From positions 186,001 to 250,000 of the forward strand of contig NZ_LRUN01000022.1 in assembly GCF_001679645.1 (NCBI RefSeq): 64,000 nucleotides of DNA, given 5' to 3'. Below, piece after piece: positions 1-10,048 of the stretch (position 1 is the first letter of the stretch; the number at the start of each line of letters is the position of its first letter). Under the pieces are notes generated by a model. That model saw nothing but the letters and a program-made list of their open reading frames with translations. It searched no databases and was not told the origin of the DNA. The stretch comes from Pseudomonas bananamidigenes. GTDB taxonomy: Bacteria; Pseudomonadota; Gammaproteobacteria; Pseudomonadales; Pseudomonadaceae. The translations under genes and the position numbers were made by a program.

Positions 1-1867
1 CCAGCTGCCCGTCACTGAGTCCGCGACTTGCGAGATCCTCCGGATTCATCAACAACTGATGACGCGGCTTGCCCTTCACCAGTCGATGATAGTTGTGCAT
101 CCACGAGTTATTGCTGCGCACGTGACGTCGACCGATCATCAGCAGTTCACCGGCAGCCGGCGCCTGCAAGGCGGAGAAACGCGCCAGATCGGCGAGAATT
201 TCCGGCGGCGCTGCCTGGACTCGTTGGTTCGCGGTCTTCAATCGCGGTGCCAGGTTGGGCTTCAGCGCCCCCAGATCAACGCCGTGCGGATGATCGAACA
301 GCGTCGCCAGGGACAACTTGTGCTCGGATGCGTCGCCATACCGTCCCATGCGCAGGCCCATGTCGATCATCTTCGCCGGCGGCATGGTCGGCTTCAGTTC
401 CTTGTCAGTCTTCGCCGCAAAGGCTTCGGCCAGGCCGACAAAGATCTCCCAGTCGTGCAGAGCGCCTTCGGGTTTGGCGAGGATCGCCCGGTTGAAACGG
501 GTGACGTTGCGCACCGCGAACAGGTTGAACGTGGTGTCGTAGTGATCGTTCTCCAGCGCCGAGGTGGACGGCAGGATCAGGTCGGCATAACGGGTGGTTT
601 CGTTGATGTACAGGTCAACGCTGACCATGAACTCCAACCCGTCCAGTGCCTGTTCCAGTTGCCGGCCATTGGGCGTGGACAGCACCGGGTTGCCGGCCAC
701 GGTGATCAACGCGCGGATCTGCCCTTCGCCTTCGGTGAGCATCTCTTCGGCCAGCGCCGAGACCGGCAATTCACCACCGTACTCCGGGCGCCCCGAAACA
801 CGACTTTGCCATTTGTTGAAATGCCCGCCCGAGGTGGATGCGACCAGATCCACCGCCGGCTCGGTGCACAGGGCACCGCCAACGCGGTCGAGATTGCCGG
901 TCACCAGGTTGATCAATTGCACCACCCAATGGCACAACGTGCCGAAGGCCTGGGTGGAAACGCCCATTCGCCCGTAGCAGACCGCGCTTGGCGCAGCGGC
1001 AAAATCCCTGGCGAGTTGGCGGATCCGTTCGGCCGGCACGGCACACAACGGGCTCATCGCTTCAGCGGTGAACCCCGCCACCGCTGCACGCACCTCGTCC
1101 AGGCCGTCCACCGGCAAATGGCTGTCGCGGGTCAGGCCCTCGCCGAACAAGGTATTGAGCACACCAAACAACAAGGCCGCATCGCCGCCGGGACGCACGA
1201 ACAGATGCTGATCGGCCATCGCTGCCGTCTCGCTGCGTCGCGGATCGACCACCACCACTTTGCCGCCTCGGGCCTGAATCGCCTTCAGGCGCTTTTCCAC
1301 GTCCGGCACGGTCATGATGCTGCCGTTGGACGCCAGCGGGTTGCCGCCCAGGATCAGCATGAAATCGGTGTGATCGATATCCGGGATCGGCAGCAGCAAA
1401 CCGTGGCCGTACATCAGGTAACTGGTCAGGTGATGCGGCAGTTGGTCGACGGAAGTTGCCGAGTAACGATTGCGGGTTTTCAGCAGGCCCAGAAAGTAAT
1501 TGCTGTGGGTCATCAACCCGTAGTTGTGCACGCTCGGATTGCCCTGATACACCGCGACCGCGTTCTGCCCATGACGCGCCTGAATCGCCGAGAGCTTTTC
1601 AGCCACCAGCTCAAAAGCCTCTTCCCAGCCGATTGGCAACCACTCACTGCCGACCCGGCGCATGGGCTGGCGCAGGCGATCCGGATCGTTCTGGATGTCT
1701 TGCAGCGCCACCGCCTTGGGGCAGATGTGCCCGCGACTGAACGTATCCAGTGCATCGCCCTTGATCGAGGTGATCTGCACATGGCCGCCGGTTTCGGTGG
1801 TTTCGATGCTCAGGCCGCAGATGGCTTCGCACAGGTGGCAGGCACGGTGGTGGAGAGTCTTGGTCAT
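1..1867 (-). CDS. Molybdopterin-dependent oxidoreductase, C-terminus cut by window edge
   Basis: Large subunit of the bis-MGD (DMSO reductase/formate dehydrogenase-like) oxidoreductase family. The N-terminus begins MTKTLHHRACHLCEAICGL and carries the [4Fe-4S] pattern Cys10-x2-Cys13-x3-Cys17-x31-Cys49, the last inside GHICPK. It is followed by family segments such as YGHGLLLPIPDIDHTDFML and GGNPLASNGS. The last codons read EDLASRGLSDGQL, typical of the C-terminal dinucleotide-binding domain, so probably fewer than 100 residues lie beyond the left edge. The frame is open from 1867 to base 1 on the minus strand. No Tat signal is seen at the N-terminus, so a cytoplasmic enzyme is likely. The substrate cannot be assigned. 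No partner electron-transfer subunit is visible in the window. Confidence 0.88.
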   Translation of the reverse strand, partial: MTKTLHHRACHLCEAICGLSIETTETGGHVQITSIKGDALDTFSRGHICPKAVALQDIQNDPDRLRQPMRRVGSEWLPIGWEEAFELVAEKLSAIQARHGQNAVAVYQGNPSVHNYGLMTHSNYFLGLLKTRNRYSATSVDQLPHHLTSYLMYGHGLLLPIPDIDHTDFMLILGGNPLASNGSIMTVPDVEKRLKAIQARGGKVVVVDPRRSETAAMADQHLFVRPGGDAALLFGVLNTLFGEGLTRDSHLPVDGLDEVRAAVAGFTAEAMSPLCAVPAERIRQLARDFAAAPSAVCYGRMGVSTQAFGTLCHWVVQLINLVTGNLDRVGGALCTEPAVDLVASTSGGHFNKWQSRVSGRPEYGGELPVSALAEEMLTEGEGQIRALITVAGNPVLSTPNGRQLEQALDGLEFMVSVDLYINETTRYADLILPSTSALENDHYDTTFNLFAVRNVTRFNRAILAKPEGALHDWEIFVGLAEAFAAKTDKELKPTMPPAKMIDMGLRMGRYGDASEHKLSLATLFDHPHGVDLGALKPNLAPRLKTANQRVQAAPPEILADLARFSALQAPAAGELLMIGRRHVRSNNSWMHNYHRLVKGKPRHQLLMNPEDLASRGLSDGQL

Positions 1868-1999
1868 GGCCAGTCTCTGTCTTGTTCTGGGCAGGCCGTA
1901 ACGCCTGCGGGAACAAAACTATGGCCCGTGGCCGGGGGCCGCGCCAGCGACGTTCGTCTTGTGAATCGACGGCCATCAGGCAAGCCGATACTGGCGCAA

Positions 2000-2290
2000 T
2001 CAGTTGGAGGGCAACTGCGGCGGCGCTGCCAGCTGGATTTCCTGAATGGTTTCGATCTGCTCGTGGGCGACGTGCACCCCGGTGAGTTCGCCGATCAGGC
2101 GCCAGTGCTCGTCGAGCCCGGTGCTGATGGTCGCCATGCGATCGATCATGTGGCGCCCGGCGGTCTTGACCACTTCGTCCTCACTGCGCAGCAGTTCGAA
2201 AGACAAGGAGGTGACCGATGCGGTCAGATGAGTCAGTGAGCGAGCCGTGTGGCCCAGCAATTCCATTAACAGTTTTTCTTTCGATTCCAT
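2000..2290 (-). CDS. Small hypothetical protein (96 aa)
   Basis: I do not recognise a family. The 96-residue product begins MESKEKLLMELLGHTARSL, has no signal peptide or membrane segment, and looks helical, with regularly spaced Leu and Ile and a Pro-rich end (AAPPQLPSN). A GGAAG Shine-Dalgarno lies about 7 bases before the ATG. It is transcribed in the same direction as the molybdopterin oxidoreductase 133 bases downstream and could share its transcript. It might be an accessory protein of that enzyme, but nothing in the sequence proves this. Confidence 0.6.
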   Translation of the reverse strand: MESKEKLLMELLGHTARSLTHLTASVTSLSFELLRSEDEVVKTAGRHMIDRMATISTGLDEHWRLIGELTGVHVAHEQIETIQEIQLAAPPQLPSN

Positions 2291-2682
2291 GCGGAGGCTT
2301 CCTGCGTCGCTCGTGAGTTATTTATAACCCAGCACTTTGCTTTAGCAAATGTTTCAGGTCTGACATCCGACCAGCGCTTCCATGGCCGACCGGTCGCAAA
2401 CCGACCAGGCCTGCTCCATCCCCGCCCTGCCTGATTGCCAAGCCCGGCGACGCCAGTGTACAAAGGTCCGGAATCCGCCTCCGAACCGACACTTCAAGCG
2501 ACCTCGTCACCGCTGCTTGATCCGCAAGAATCGCAGCCTATTGGAAAAACGCGACATTTAGTGTCAATATCGCGCCTCCCCCTATTTCGTCGCCCCGTGC
2601 GGCTTACGCCGCAGGTCTCGCCCGTTGTTCCGAAAAACAAGGCTTTGAGCATCTGCGGTTTGTAACAAAAAGGTAGTCAATG
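2291..2682. other. Intergenic region upstream of argF
   Basis: About 390 bases between the divergent 96-aa gene and argF. I see no credible gene. The recognisable content is an ArgR-like half-site at 2541-2556 and the argF ribosome binding site (AAGG just before 2680). Nothing was recognised in the left half. Confidence 0.5.
2541..2556 (-). promoter_or_regulatory. Candidate ArgR half-site upstream of argF
   Basis: On the minus strand the sequence TGTCGC, eight bases, then AA fits the Pseudomonas ArgR half-site as I recall it (TGTCGC-N8-AA). It overlaps GACATTTAGTGTC, a short imperfect dyad. The site is about 125 bases upstream of argF, a known ArgR target in P. aeruginosa. I could not find a convincing second half-site. 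Confidence 0.4.
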
Positions 2683-3603
2683 ATGAGCGCAAGGCACTTT
2701 CTCTCCCTGATGGATTGCACGCCCGAAGAGCTGGTCAGCGTGATCCGTCGAGGCGTTGAGCTCAAGGACCTGCGTAACCGCGGCGTACTGTTCGAGCCTC
2801 TGAAAAACCGCGTCCTGGGGATGATCTTCGAGAAATCCTCGACCCGTACCCGGATCTCCTTCGAGGCCGGCATGATCCAGCTCGGTGGCCAGGCGATCTT
2901 TCTTTCGCCGCGCGACACTCAACTGGGCCGTGGCGAGCCCATCGGCGACTGCGCCATCGTCATGTCGAGCATGCTCGATGCGGTGATGATCCGTACCTTT
3001 GCCCACAGCACCTTGACCGAATTTGCCGCCAACTCCCGCGTGCCGGTGATCAACGGCCTGTCCGATGACTTGCACCCGTGCCAGTTGCTGGCCGACATGC
3101 AGACCTTCCTTGAACACCGTGGCTCGATCCAGGGCAAGACCGTGGCCTGGATCGGCGACGGCAACAACATGTGCAACAGCTATATAGAAGCGGCGATCCA
3201 GTTCGACTTCCAGTTGCGTGTCGCCTGCCCTGAAGGCTATGAGCCAAACCCCGAGTTCGTGGCAAAGGCCGGCGACCGGGTGACCATCGTCCGCGATCCG
3301 AAAGACGCTGTGCGCGGCGCGCACCTGGTGAGCACCGACGTCTGGACCTCCATGGGTCAGGAAGAGGAAACCGCCAAGCGTCTCCAGCTGTTCGCGCCTT
3401 TCCAGGTCAATCGCGCCCTGCTCGACCTGGCCGCCGAAGACGTGCTATTCATGCACTGCCTGCCCGCCCACCGCGGTGAGGAAATCAGCCTCGACCTGCT
3501 CGATGATCCGCGCTCCGTCGCCTGGGATCAGGCAGAAAACCGTCTCCACGCACAGAAGGCCCTGCTCGAGTTCCTCGTCGAACCGGCATATCACCACGCA
3601 TGA
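2683..3603 (+). CDS. argF: Ornithine carbamoyltransferase
   Basis: Anabolic ornithine carbamoyltransferase: carbamoyl phosphate plus ornithine gives citrulline in arginine biosynthesis, in the cytosol. Visible signatures are [12 protein letters not shown] (carbamoyl-phosphate loop, near residue 50), [22 protein letters not shown] and the C-terminal HCLPAHRG with the catalytic Cys. From the second of two adjacent ATGs (2680 and 2683) the protein has 306 residues, the usual Pseudomonas length; an AAGG lies 6 to 9 bases upstream of the two. The stop overlaps the start of the ABC ATPase gene by four bases (ATGA), so the two are probably co-transcribed and translationally coupled. ArgR control is suggested by the half-site at 2541-2556. 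Confidence 0.97.
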   Translation: MSARHFLSLMDCTPEELVSVIRRGVELKDLRNRGVLFEPLKNRVLGMIFEKSSTRTRISFEAGMIQLGGQAIFLSPRDTQLGRGEPIGDCAIVMSSMLDAVMIRTFAHSTLTEFAANSRVPVINGLSDDLHPCQLLADMQTFLEHRGSIQGKTVAWIGDGNNMCNSYIEAAIQFDFQLRVACPEGYEPNPEFVAKAGDRVTIVRDPKDAVRGAHLVSTDVWTSMGQEEETAKRLQLFAPFQVNRALLDLAAEDVLFMHCLPAHRGEEISLDLLDDPRSVAWDQAENRLHAQKALLEFLVEPAYHHA

Positions 3604-4709
3604 GTCATGAATTACTGCTGAACCTTCGCAACCTCGCTTGCGGCTATCAAGATCAACGTGTGGTGCAGAACCTCAATCTGCACCTCAACGCCGGTGACAT
3701 CGGTTGCCTGCTCGGCTCGTCCGGTTGCGGCAAGACCACCACCCTGCGCGCCATCGCCGGTTTCGAACCGGTGCACGAAGGGGAAATCCAGCTTGGCGGT
3801 GAAATCATCTCCAGCGCCGGCTTCACCCTCGCCCCGGAAAAACGCCGGATCGGCATGGTGTTCCAGGATTACGCGCTGTTCCCGCACCTGAGTGTCGCGG
3901 ACAACATCGCCTTCGGCATTCGCAAACATCCGGACAGGGAGCGTGTCGTCGAAGAAATGCTCGAGCTGGTCAACCTGAAGCACCTCGGCAAGCGCTTCCC
4001 GCACGAACTGTCCGGCGGCCAGCAACAACGTGTCGCCCTCGCCCGCGCCCTGGCGCCGGAACCACAACTGCTGCTGCTCGACGAACCGTTCTCCAACCTC
4101 GATGGCGAACTGCGGCGCAAGCTCAGCCATGAAGTACGTGACATCCTCAAGGCCCGAGGCACCAGCGCGATTCTGGTGACTCACGATCAGGAAGAAGCCT
4201 TCGCCGTCAGCGATCACGTTGGCGTGTTCAAGGAAGGCCGGCTCGAGCAGTGGGATACGCCGTACAACCTCTACCACGAACCGGCAACGCCGTTTGTTGC
4301 CAGCTTCATCGGTCAGGGTTACTTCATTCGCGGCCAGCTCGGCAGCCCGGAATCGGTGCACACCGAACTCGGCGAACTGCGTGGCAATCGCGCCTACACC
4401 TGGCCGACCGGCGGCGCGGTGGATGTGCTGCTGCGTCCGGATGACATTGTCTATGCGCCGGACAGTGCGCTGAAAGCGCGGATCGTCGGCAAGACCTTCC
4501 TCGGTGCCTCGACGCTGTACCGCCTGCAACTGCCAACCGGCGCGCAACTGGAATCGATCTTCCCGAGCCATGCTGACCATCAGGTCGGCGTGGATGTCGG
4601 GATTCGTGTGGCAGCGGAACATCTGGTGCTGTTCCAGGCGTCCGGCAGCACGGCCGCACACATTCCGGCCGTGGAGAACGGTGTTCGCCGCTACAGCACC
4701 GCACTCTGA
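3600..4709 (+). CDS. ABC transporter ATP-binding protein (iron/polyamine importer type), no permease nearby
   Basis: Cytoplasmic ATPase subunit of an ABC importer, 369 residues. The N-terminal half carries Walker [10 protein letters not shown] (near residue 38), a Q-loop in [13 protein letters not shown], signature LSGGQQQR, Walker [13 protein letters not shown] and switch His in LVTHDQEEA. After about residue 235 comes a TOBE-like regulatory domain ([11 protein letters not shown], ending [10 protein letters not shown]), as in FbpC, PotA and CysA-type proteins. No permease or binding-protein gene is adjacent, so its membrane partner must lie elsewhere. It begins inside the argF stop codon (ATGA) and is followed by a strong bidirectional terminator. 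Transport of ferric iron or polyamines is likely from family resemblance, but the substrate is not proven. Confidence 0.88.
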   Translation: MSHELLLNLRNLACGYQDQRVVQNLNLHLNAGDIGCLLGSSGCGKTTTLRAIAGFEPVHEGEIQLGGEIISSAGFTLAPEKRRIGMVFQDYALFPHLSVADNIAFGIRKHPDRERVVEEMLELVNLKHLGKRFPHELSGGQQQRVALARALAPEPQLLLLDEPFSNLDGELRRKLSHEVRDILKARGTSAILVTHDQEEAFAVSDHVGVFKEGRLEQWDTPYNLYHEPATPFVASFIGQGYFIRGQLGSPESVHTELGELRGNRAYTWPTGGAVDVLLRPDDIVYAPDSALKARIVGKTFLGASTLYRLQLPTGAQLESIFPSHADHQVGVDVGIRVAAEHLVLFQASGSTAAHIPAVENGVRRYSTAL

Positions 4710-4724
4710 TCCACATAAAGAAAA

Positions 4725-4750
4725 GGGAGCCTGATGGCTCCCTCTCTTTT
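4725..4750. terminator. Bidirectional rho-independent terminator
   Basis: Stem GGGAGCC (4725-4731), loop TGAT, stem GGCTCCC (4736-4742), followed by a T-rich run on the plus strand and flanked by A-rich sequence on the other side. It separates the convergent ABC ATPase and phzF-like genes. Confidence 0.88.
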
Positions 4751-4755
4751 TTGCC

Positions 4756-5538
4756 TCAACCCAACATCAAGGTGCCGCTCGCAACGAGCGTCGCATTGCC
4801 GCCGATCTTCACCCGCTCGCCCTCCAGCCGACAGAACAGCTCCCCGCCCCGCGCCGAACGCTGGCACGCAGTCAGGCTGGTTTTACCCAGACGTTTTGAC
4901 CAATACGGAATCAGACTGCAATGGGTCGAGCCGGTCACCGGGTCTTCATTGATGCCGATGGCCGGTGCAAAGTAGCGCGAGACGAAATCATGCTGATTGC
5001 CTCGGGCCGTGACGATGGCGCCCAGCCAGGGCAGTTTGGCCAGAGCAACCATGTCCGGCGTGCAATCGAGCACCGCCTGCTCGGACTCCAGCACTACGAA
5101 CAGCTCATTGGAACTCAGAACATCCACCGCCTGGACATTCAGCGCCCGCTCGATTTCCACGGTGACGCCTTTCTCTACCGCCTCAATGGCCGGAAAATCC
5201 AGCCACAACCGGCCGCCTTCGCGGCTGACACTCAACGGCCCGGACTTGCAGGTGAAATCCAGACGTTCGGCCGTTTCCTTGTAGATCTCGTACAACACAT
5301 AAGCACTGGCCAGTGTGGCGTGACCACACAACGGCACCTCGGTGGTGGGCGTGAACCAGCGGATATGCCAGGCCTGGCCTTCACGCACCAGAAACGCGGT
5401 TTCCGCCAGGTTGTGTTCGGCGGCGATCTTCTGCATCAAGTCGTCCGCGAGCCAGGCGTCGAGGCGATAAACCATCGCCGGGTTGCCACTGAATGGCCGA
5501 TCACTGAATGCGTCGACCTGATGAAACTCGAGCTGCAT
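4756..5538 (-). CDS. PhzF family isomerase/epimerase
   Basis: Member of the PhzF fold family (diaminopimelate epimerase-like), 260 residues. Hallmarks are the N-terminal QVDAFSDRPFSGNPA, the catalytic Glu in HNLAETAFL near residue 45, CGHATLAS near residue 73, and DPVTGSTHC in the second half-domain. The genuine PhzF isomerises a phenazine intermediate, but no phenazine genes surround this copy, so it is a family member of unknown substrate. It is followed on the same strand, 89 bases upstream in sequence, by the YbaK-like gene, and could be co-transcribed with it. Confidence 0.88.
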   Translation of the reverse strand: MQLEFHQVDAFSDRPFSGNPAMVYRLDAWLADDLMQKIAAEHNLAETAFLVREGQAWHIRWFTPTTEVPLCGHATLASAYVLYEIYKETAERLDFTCKSGPLSVSREGGRLWLDFPAIEAVEKGVTVEIERALNVQAVDVLSSNELFVVLESEQAVLDCTPDMVALAKLPWLGAIVTARGNQHDFVSRYFAPAIGINEDPVTGSTHCSLIPYWSKRLGKTSLTACQRSARGGELFCRLEGERVKIGGNATLVASGTLMLG

Positions 5539-5627
5539 AACCTTCTCCCTGTGTCAGTCGAAAGAGCATGCGGCGCAGGAAAAATCAGCGCCAGTGACAG
5601 AACCGGACAATTTTCTTCATACAGAGA

Positions 5628-6098
5628 TCAGGCACGACCGATATCGGCGAACTTCGCCTGGGTGTGTTCGGCCAGGACGGCGGGCGCCAGTTCGACTTCC
5701 AGCCCACGTCGCCCGGCACTGACATAAATGGTCGTAAAGCCCTCGGCGGAATGATCGATGAAGGTCCGCAAACGTTTTTTCTGCCCCAGCGGACTGATGC
5801 CGCCCAGCAGATAACCCGTGGAGCGTTGCGCTGCGGCCGGGTCGGCCATTTCAACTTTTTTCACTCCAGCGGCATGGGCGAGCCCCTTGAGGTCGAGGCT
5901 TCCGACGACCGGCACCACCGCCACCAGCAATTCACCTTTTTCACTGGCCGCCAGCAGCGTCTTGAACACCTGCGCCGGCTCCAGCCCCAGTTTTTCCGCG
6001 GCCTCCAGTCCGTAGGACGCGGCCTTGGGGTCATGTTCGTAACTGTGCACGCGATGTTCGGCACGAACTTTTTTCAACAAGTCCAACGCAGGGGTCAT
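5628..6098 (-). CDS. ybaK: YbaK/EbsC family Cys-tRNA(Pro) deacylase
   Basis: Single-domain trans-editing protein of 156 residues that hydrolyses Cys-tRNA(Pro) made in error by prolyl-tRNA synthetase. The sequence matches YbaK throughout: [23 protein letters not shown], the catalytic-lysine segment QVFKTLLA near residue 45, a conserved Gly/Ser/Leu run ([11 protein letters not shown]), and the typical [13 protein letters not shown] loop. It acts in the cytosol and needs no partner in the operon. Its divergent neighbour is glpF, with about 360 bases between. Confidence 0.92.
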   Translation of the reverse strand: MTPALDLLKKVRAEHRVHSYEHDPKAASYGLEAAEKLGLEPAQVFKTLLAASEKGELLVAVVPVVGSLDLKGLAHAAGVKKVEMADPAAAQRSTGYLLGGISPLGQKKRLRTFIDHSAEGFTTIYVSAGRRGLEVELAPAVLAEHTQAKFADIGRA

Positions 6099-6459
6099 GG
6101 CAGCTCCAGGCTCGGCAGTGGCAAAAGATCCTGCGCCGGATTCTAGGCCATCGCCACATAAAAGGCTCTATTGCGCGCCACGTTTCCCGTGACTTGCAGG
6201 CCGACAAGAGGATCGTCGGTCAGGTGACCTGAAGGATCATTCACATGACTGATAGTTTATTTGTGACTGACGGTTCACTTTCGACCTTTGACAGCTTTGT
6301 TTCTTGTCTATATTTTTTCGAATCTGAATAATGTAAGAATTATCGTCATCGCAGCAGCCAGCAGTAAACCGGGATCAGGATGGGGATCCTGCCCCGGCGA
6401 AAATCGCGCCTTGCCCTGTCGGCAAACGCGCCAGACAACAACAAAAACCGAGGTTTTCA
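6099..6459. other. Intergenic region between ybaK and glpF
   Basis: About 360 bases without a credible gene. It should hold the glpFK promoter. A TTTTTTCGAA at 6313-6322 matches nine of ten positions of the E. coli GlpR half-site WATKYTCGWW and is followed by an AT-rich stretch (to about 6350) suited to a promoter. I see no transcription terminator or repeat. Confidence 0.45.
6313..6322 (+). promoter_or_regulatory. Candidate GlpR half-site upstream of glpF
   Basis: TTTTTTCGAA differs at one position from the GlpR half-site WATKYTCGWW. It lies about 140 bases before the glpF ATG in AT-rich sequence. Better matches occur before glpD (9897-9906 and 10001-10010), which supports a shared regulon. 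Confidence 0.35.
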
Positions 6460-7230
6460 ATGACAACTGCGTTACAGCAACCATCGCTCTCGAGCCAGTG
6501 CCTGGCCGAGTTTCTGGGTACTGCACTGCTGATATTTTTCGGTACGGGCTGCGTCGCCGCGCTCAAGGTCGCGGGTGCGAGCTTCGGCCTGTGGGAAATC
6601 AGCATCATCTGGGGCGTCGGCGTGAGCATGGCGATCTACCTCACTGCCGGTGTTTCCGGCGCACACCTGAACCCGGCCGTCAGCATCGCCCTGAGCATTT
6701 TTGCCGACTTCGAAAAGCGCAAACTGCCGTCCTACATGCTTTCCCAGGTCGCCGGCGCCTTCTGCGGCGCGCTGTTGGTTTACACGCTGTACAGCAATCT
6801 GTTCTTCGATTTCGAACAGACTCACCACATGGTTCGTGGCTCGGCCGCCAGCCTGGAGCTGGCGTCGGTGTTCTCCACCTTCCCGAACCCTGCCCTGTCG
6901 ACCGCCCAGGCATTCCTGGTCGAGGTGATCATCACCGCGATCCTGATGGGTGTGATCATGTCTCTGACCGACGATAACAACGGCCTGCCAAGAGGTCCGC
7001 TGGCGCCGTTGCTGATCGGTCTGCTGATCGCCGTGATCGGCAGTTCGATGGGCCCGCTGACCGGTTTCGCGATGAACCCGGCCCGGGACTTCGGTCCGAA
7101 ACTGATGACTTTCTTTGCAGGCTGGGGTGAAATTTCCTTCACCGGCGCCCGTGAAATCCCGTACTTCCTGATTCCTGTTTTTGCACCGATTGTCGGTGCT
7201 GCCTCGGCGCTGCCGGGTATCGCGGGCTGA
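6460..7230 (+). CDS. glpF: Glycerol uptake facilitator, C-terminus frameshifted
   Basis: Aquaglyceroporin (MIP family) of the inner membrane that lets glycerol diffuse in before GlpK traps it. Both pore motifs are present: HLNPAVS near residue 70 and AMNPARD near residue 206. The open frame gives 256 residues, shorter than the 280 or so usual for Pseudomonas GlpF, and ends in an unrelated tail, ASALPGIAG. In the frame starting at 7200 the sequence continues as CLGAAGYRGLIARHLTGA, ending at 7310, which is what a GlpF end should look like. One base is therefore missing next to 7199-7200; the intact protein would be 283 residues. The break lies inside the last membrane helix. It could be a real mutation or a sequence error. 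Confidence 0.9.
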   Translation: MTTALQQPSLSSQCLAEFLGTALLIFFGTGCVAALKVAGASFGLWEISIIWGVGVSMAIYLTAGVSGAHLNPAVSIALSIFADFEKRKLPSYMLSQVAGAFCGALLVYTLYSNLFFDFEQTHHMVRGSAASLELASVFSTFPNPALSTAQAFLVEVIITAILMGVIMSLTDDNNGLPRGPLAPLLIGLLIAVIGSSMGPLTGFAMNPARDFGPKLMTFFAGWGEISFTGAREIPYFLIPVFAPIVGAASALPGIAG

Positions 7231-7310
7231 TTGCCCGTCACCTGACCGGCGCCACACCTGCTACAAAGGATGCAGAACCGGCCATTGACGGCAAACCAAG
7301 AACCTCTTGA
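7200..7310 (+). pseudogene. glpF: Out-of-frame C-terminal piece of glpF
   Basis: Thirty-six codons in the frame beginning TGC at 7200 and ending TGA at 7308-7310. The translation CLGAAGYRGLIARHL restores the end of the last transmembrane helix and the cytoplasmic tail of GlpF. It joins the upstream frame if one base is added after 7199 (GGT GCn TGC CTC). The restored frame explains most of the otherwise empty gap before glpK. Confidence 0.82.
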
Positions 7311-8891
<1,581 letters not shown>

Positions 8892-8986
8892 GCCACGAAC
8901 CGGACTCGTATCCGTATGTAACTGGTAGGGAGGAGATTCCTGCGGCATCATGGGCAAATTTTGCACGGCAGCCCAAAGGAAGCCCC

Positions 8987-9742
8987 ATGAATCTGCCTCC
9001 CCGTCAGCAGCAAATCCTCGAGCTGGTCCGCGAACGCGGCTATGTGAGCATCGAGGAAATGGCCACGTTGTTCGTTGTTACCCCGCAAACCATCCGCCGC
9101 GACATCAATCAGCTCGCGGAAGCCAATCTGCTGCGTCGCTACCACGGCGGCGCCGCCTATGATTCCAGCGTCGAGAACACCGCCTACGCGATGCGCGCCG
9201 ATCAGATGCGCGATGAGAAACAACGCATCGGTGAAGCCGTTGCCGCACAGATTCCCGATCACGCCTCGCTGTTCATCAACATCGGCACCACCACCGAATC
9301 CATTGCCCGCGCCCTGCTCAACCATAGCCATCTGAAAATCATCACCAACAACCTGCACGTCGCCTCGATGCTCAGCGCCAAGGATGATTTCGATGTGCTG
9401 CTGACGGGCGGTAACGTACGTCGCGACGGTGGCGTGGTAGGTCAGGCGAGCGTGGACTTCATCAATCAGTTCAAGGTCGATTTCGCGCTGGTGGGCATCA
9501 GCGGCATCGACGAGGACGGCAGCCTGCTCGACTTCGATTACCAGGAAGTGCGGGTATCCCAGGCGATCATTGCCAATGCGCGACAGGTGATCCTGGCAGC
9601 GGACTCCAGCAAGTTCGGGCGGAACGCGATGATCCGTCTCGGCCCGATCAGCCTGATCGATTGCCTGGTCACCGATCAGCAACCGGTACCGGCCCTGGCG
9701 CAACTGCTGAGTCAGCACAAGATTCGTCTCGAAGTCGTTTAA
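8987..9742 (+). CDS. glpR: DeoR-family glycerol regulon repressor
   Basis: DeoR-type repressor of 251 residues. Residues 1-57 form the helix-turn-helix ([20 protein letters not shown], then [12 protein letters not shown] and the typical LLRRYHGGA). The rest is the DeoR sugar-phosphate sensor domain ([52 protein letters not shown]). It should release its operators when glycerol 3-phosphate accumulates. It lies 95 bases after glpK and ahead of glpD; GlpR-like half-sites are seen upstream of glpD and, more weakly, glpF. Confidence 0.94.
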   Translation: MNLPPRQQQILELVRERGYVSIEEMATLFVVTPQTIRRDINQLAEANLLRRYHGGAAYDSSVENTAYAMRADQMRDEKQRIGEAVAAQIPDHASLFINIGTTTESIARALLNHSHLKIITNNLHVASMLSAKDDFDVLLTGGNVRRDGGVVGQASVDFINQFKVDFALVGISGIDEDGSLLDFDYQEVRVSQAIIANARQVILAADSSKFGRNAMIRLGPISLIDCLVTDQQPVPALAQLLSQHKIRLEVV

Positions 9743-9758
9743 TCCCCCCTTTGTTTCT

Positions 9759-9866
9759 CGTTCCCACGCTCTGCGTGGGAATGCAGCCCGGGACGCTCCG
9801 CGTCCCATTCAAAAGATGACGCAGAGCGTCAAATGTATGCATTCTCACGCGGAGCATGGGGACGAT
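9759..9866. repeat. Pseudomonas intergenic palindromic repeat (CGTTCCCACGC type)
   Basis: A nested palindrome of about 108 bases. It begins CGTTCCCACGCTCTGCGTGG, continues through GGGACGCTCCGCGTCCC and GACGCAGAGCGTC, and ends ACGCGGAGCATGGGGACG, which is largely the reverse complement of its start. This is a dispersed repeat that I recognise from fluorescent Pseudomonas genomes. It lies just after the glpR stop and may form a stable hairpin at the transcript end. The right arm carries several mismatches, so the copy has decayed somewhat. Confidence 0.8.
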
Positions 9867-9896
9867 CACTCCTGCTCCGGCGCCTTATGAGCATCT

Positions 9897-9906
9897 AATG
9901 TTCGAA
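9897..9906 (+). promoter_or_regulatory. GlpR half-site 1 upstream of glpD
   Basis: AATGTTCGAA matches the E. coli GlpR half-site WATKYTCGWW at all ten positions. The following AAATTTTC is only a weak match to the opposite half. About 20 bases on is the dyad CTTCGAT (9925-9931) and ATCGAAG (9943-9949). Confidence 0.5.
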
Positions 9907-9993
9907 AATTTTCTTTTAACCGCCCTTCGATGAGTTTTTTCAATCGAAGCCGACTGGCTGCGCGCGTCTTTATGGGCTACCATTTTCGCAAAT

Positions 9994-10010
9994 GAACATT
10001 TATGTTCGAT
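9994..10010 (+). promoter_or_regulatory. GlpR half-site 2 and dyad just before glpD
   Basis: TATGTTCGAT (10001-10010) matches WATKYTCGWW exactly and overlaps the perfect palindrome GAACATTTATGTTC (9994-10007). It lies 40-55 bases before the glpD start, a good place for repression. Confidence 0.5.
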
Positions 10011-10048
10011 TTCCAAGACAGAAAACCAAAAGAGCCCGAGGCCAGCCG

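Larger units (their letters stand above)
9743..10048. other. glpR-glpD intergenic region
   Basis: About 300 bases holding the palindromic repeat (9759-9866), then an AT-rich promoter region with two matches to the GlpR half-site, an inverted repeat at 9925-9949 (CTTCGAT...ATCGAAG) and the glpD ribosome binding site. No gene is seen. Confidence 0.65.

Noticed and set aside
59..2239. Long open frame on the plus strand (726 codons) over the molybdopterin oxidoreductase
   Set aside because: It is the antisense shadow of a real minus-strand gene in high-GC DNA; it has no known motifs and low-complexity His/Arg/Gln-rich translation, while the minus strand shows a clear Fe-S and molybdopterin family protein.
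4756..5538. Phenazine biosynthesis
   Set aside because: The PhzF-like gene stands alone without other phz genes; the family has many members outside phenazine pathways.
7190..7310. Programmed ribosomal frameshift in glpF
   Set aside because: No slippery heptamer or stimulatory structure is evident at 7195-7201, and GlpF is not known to use recoding; a mutation or sequence error is simpler.
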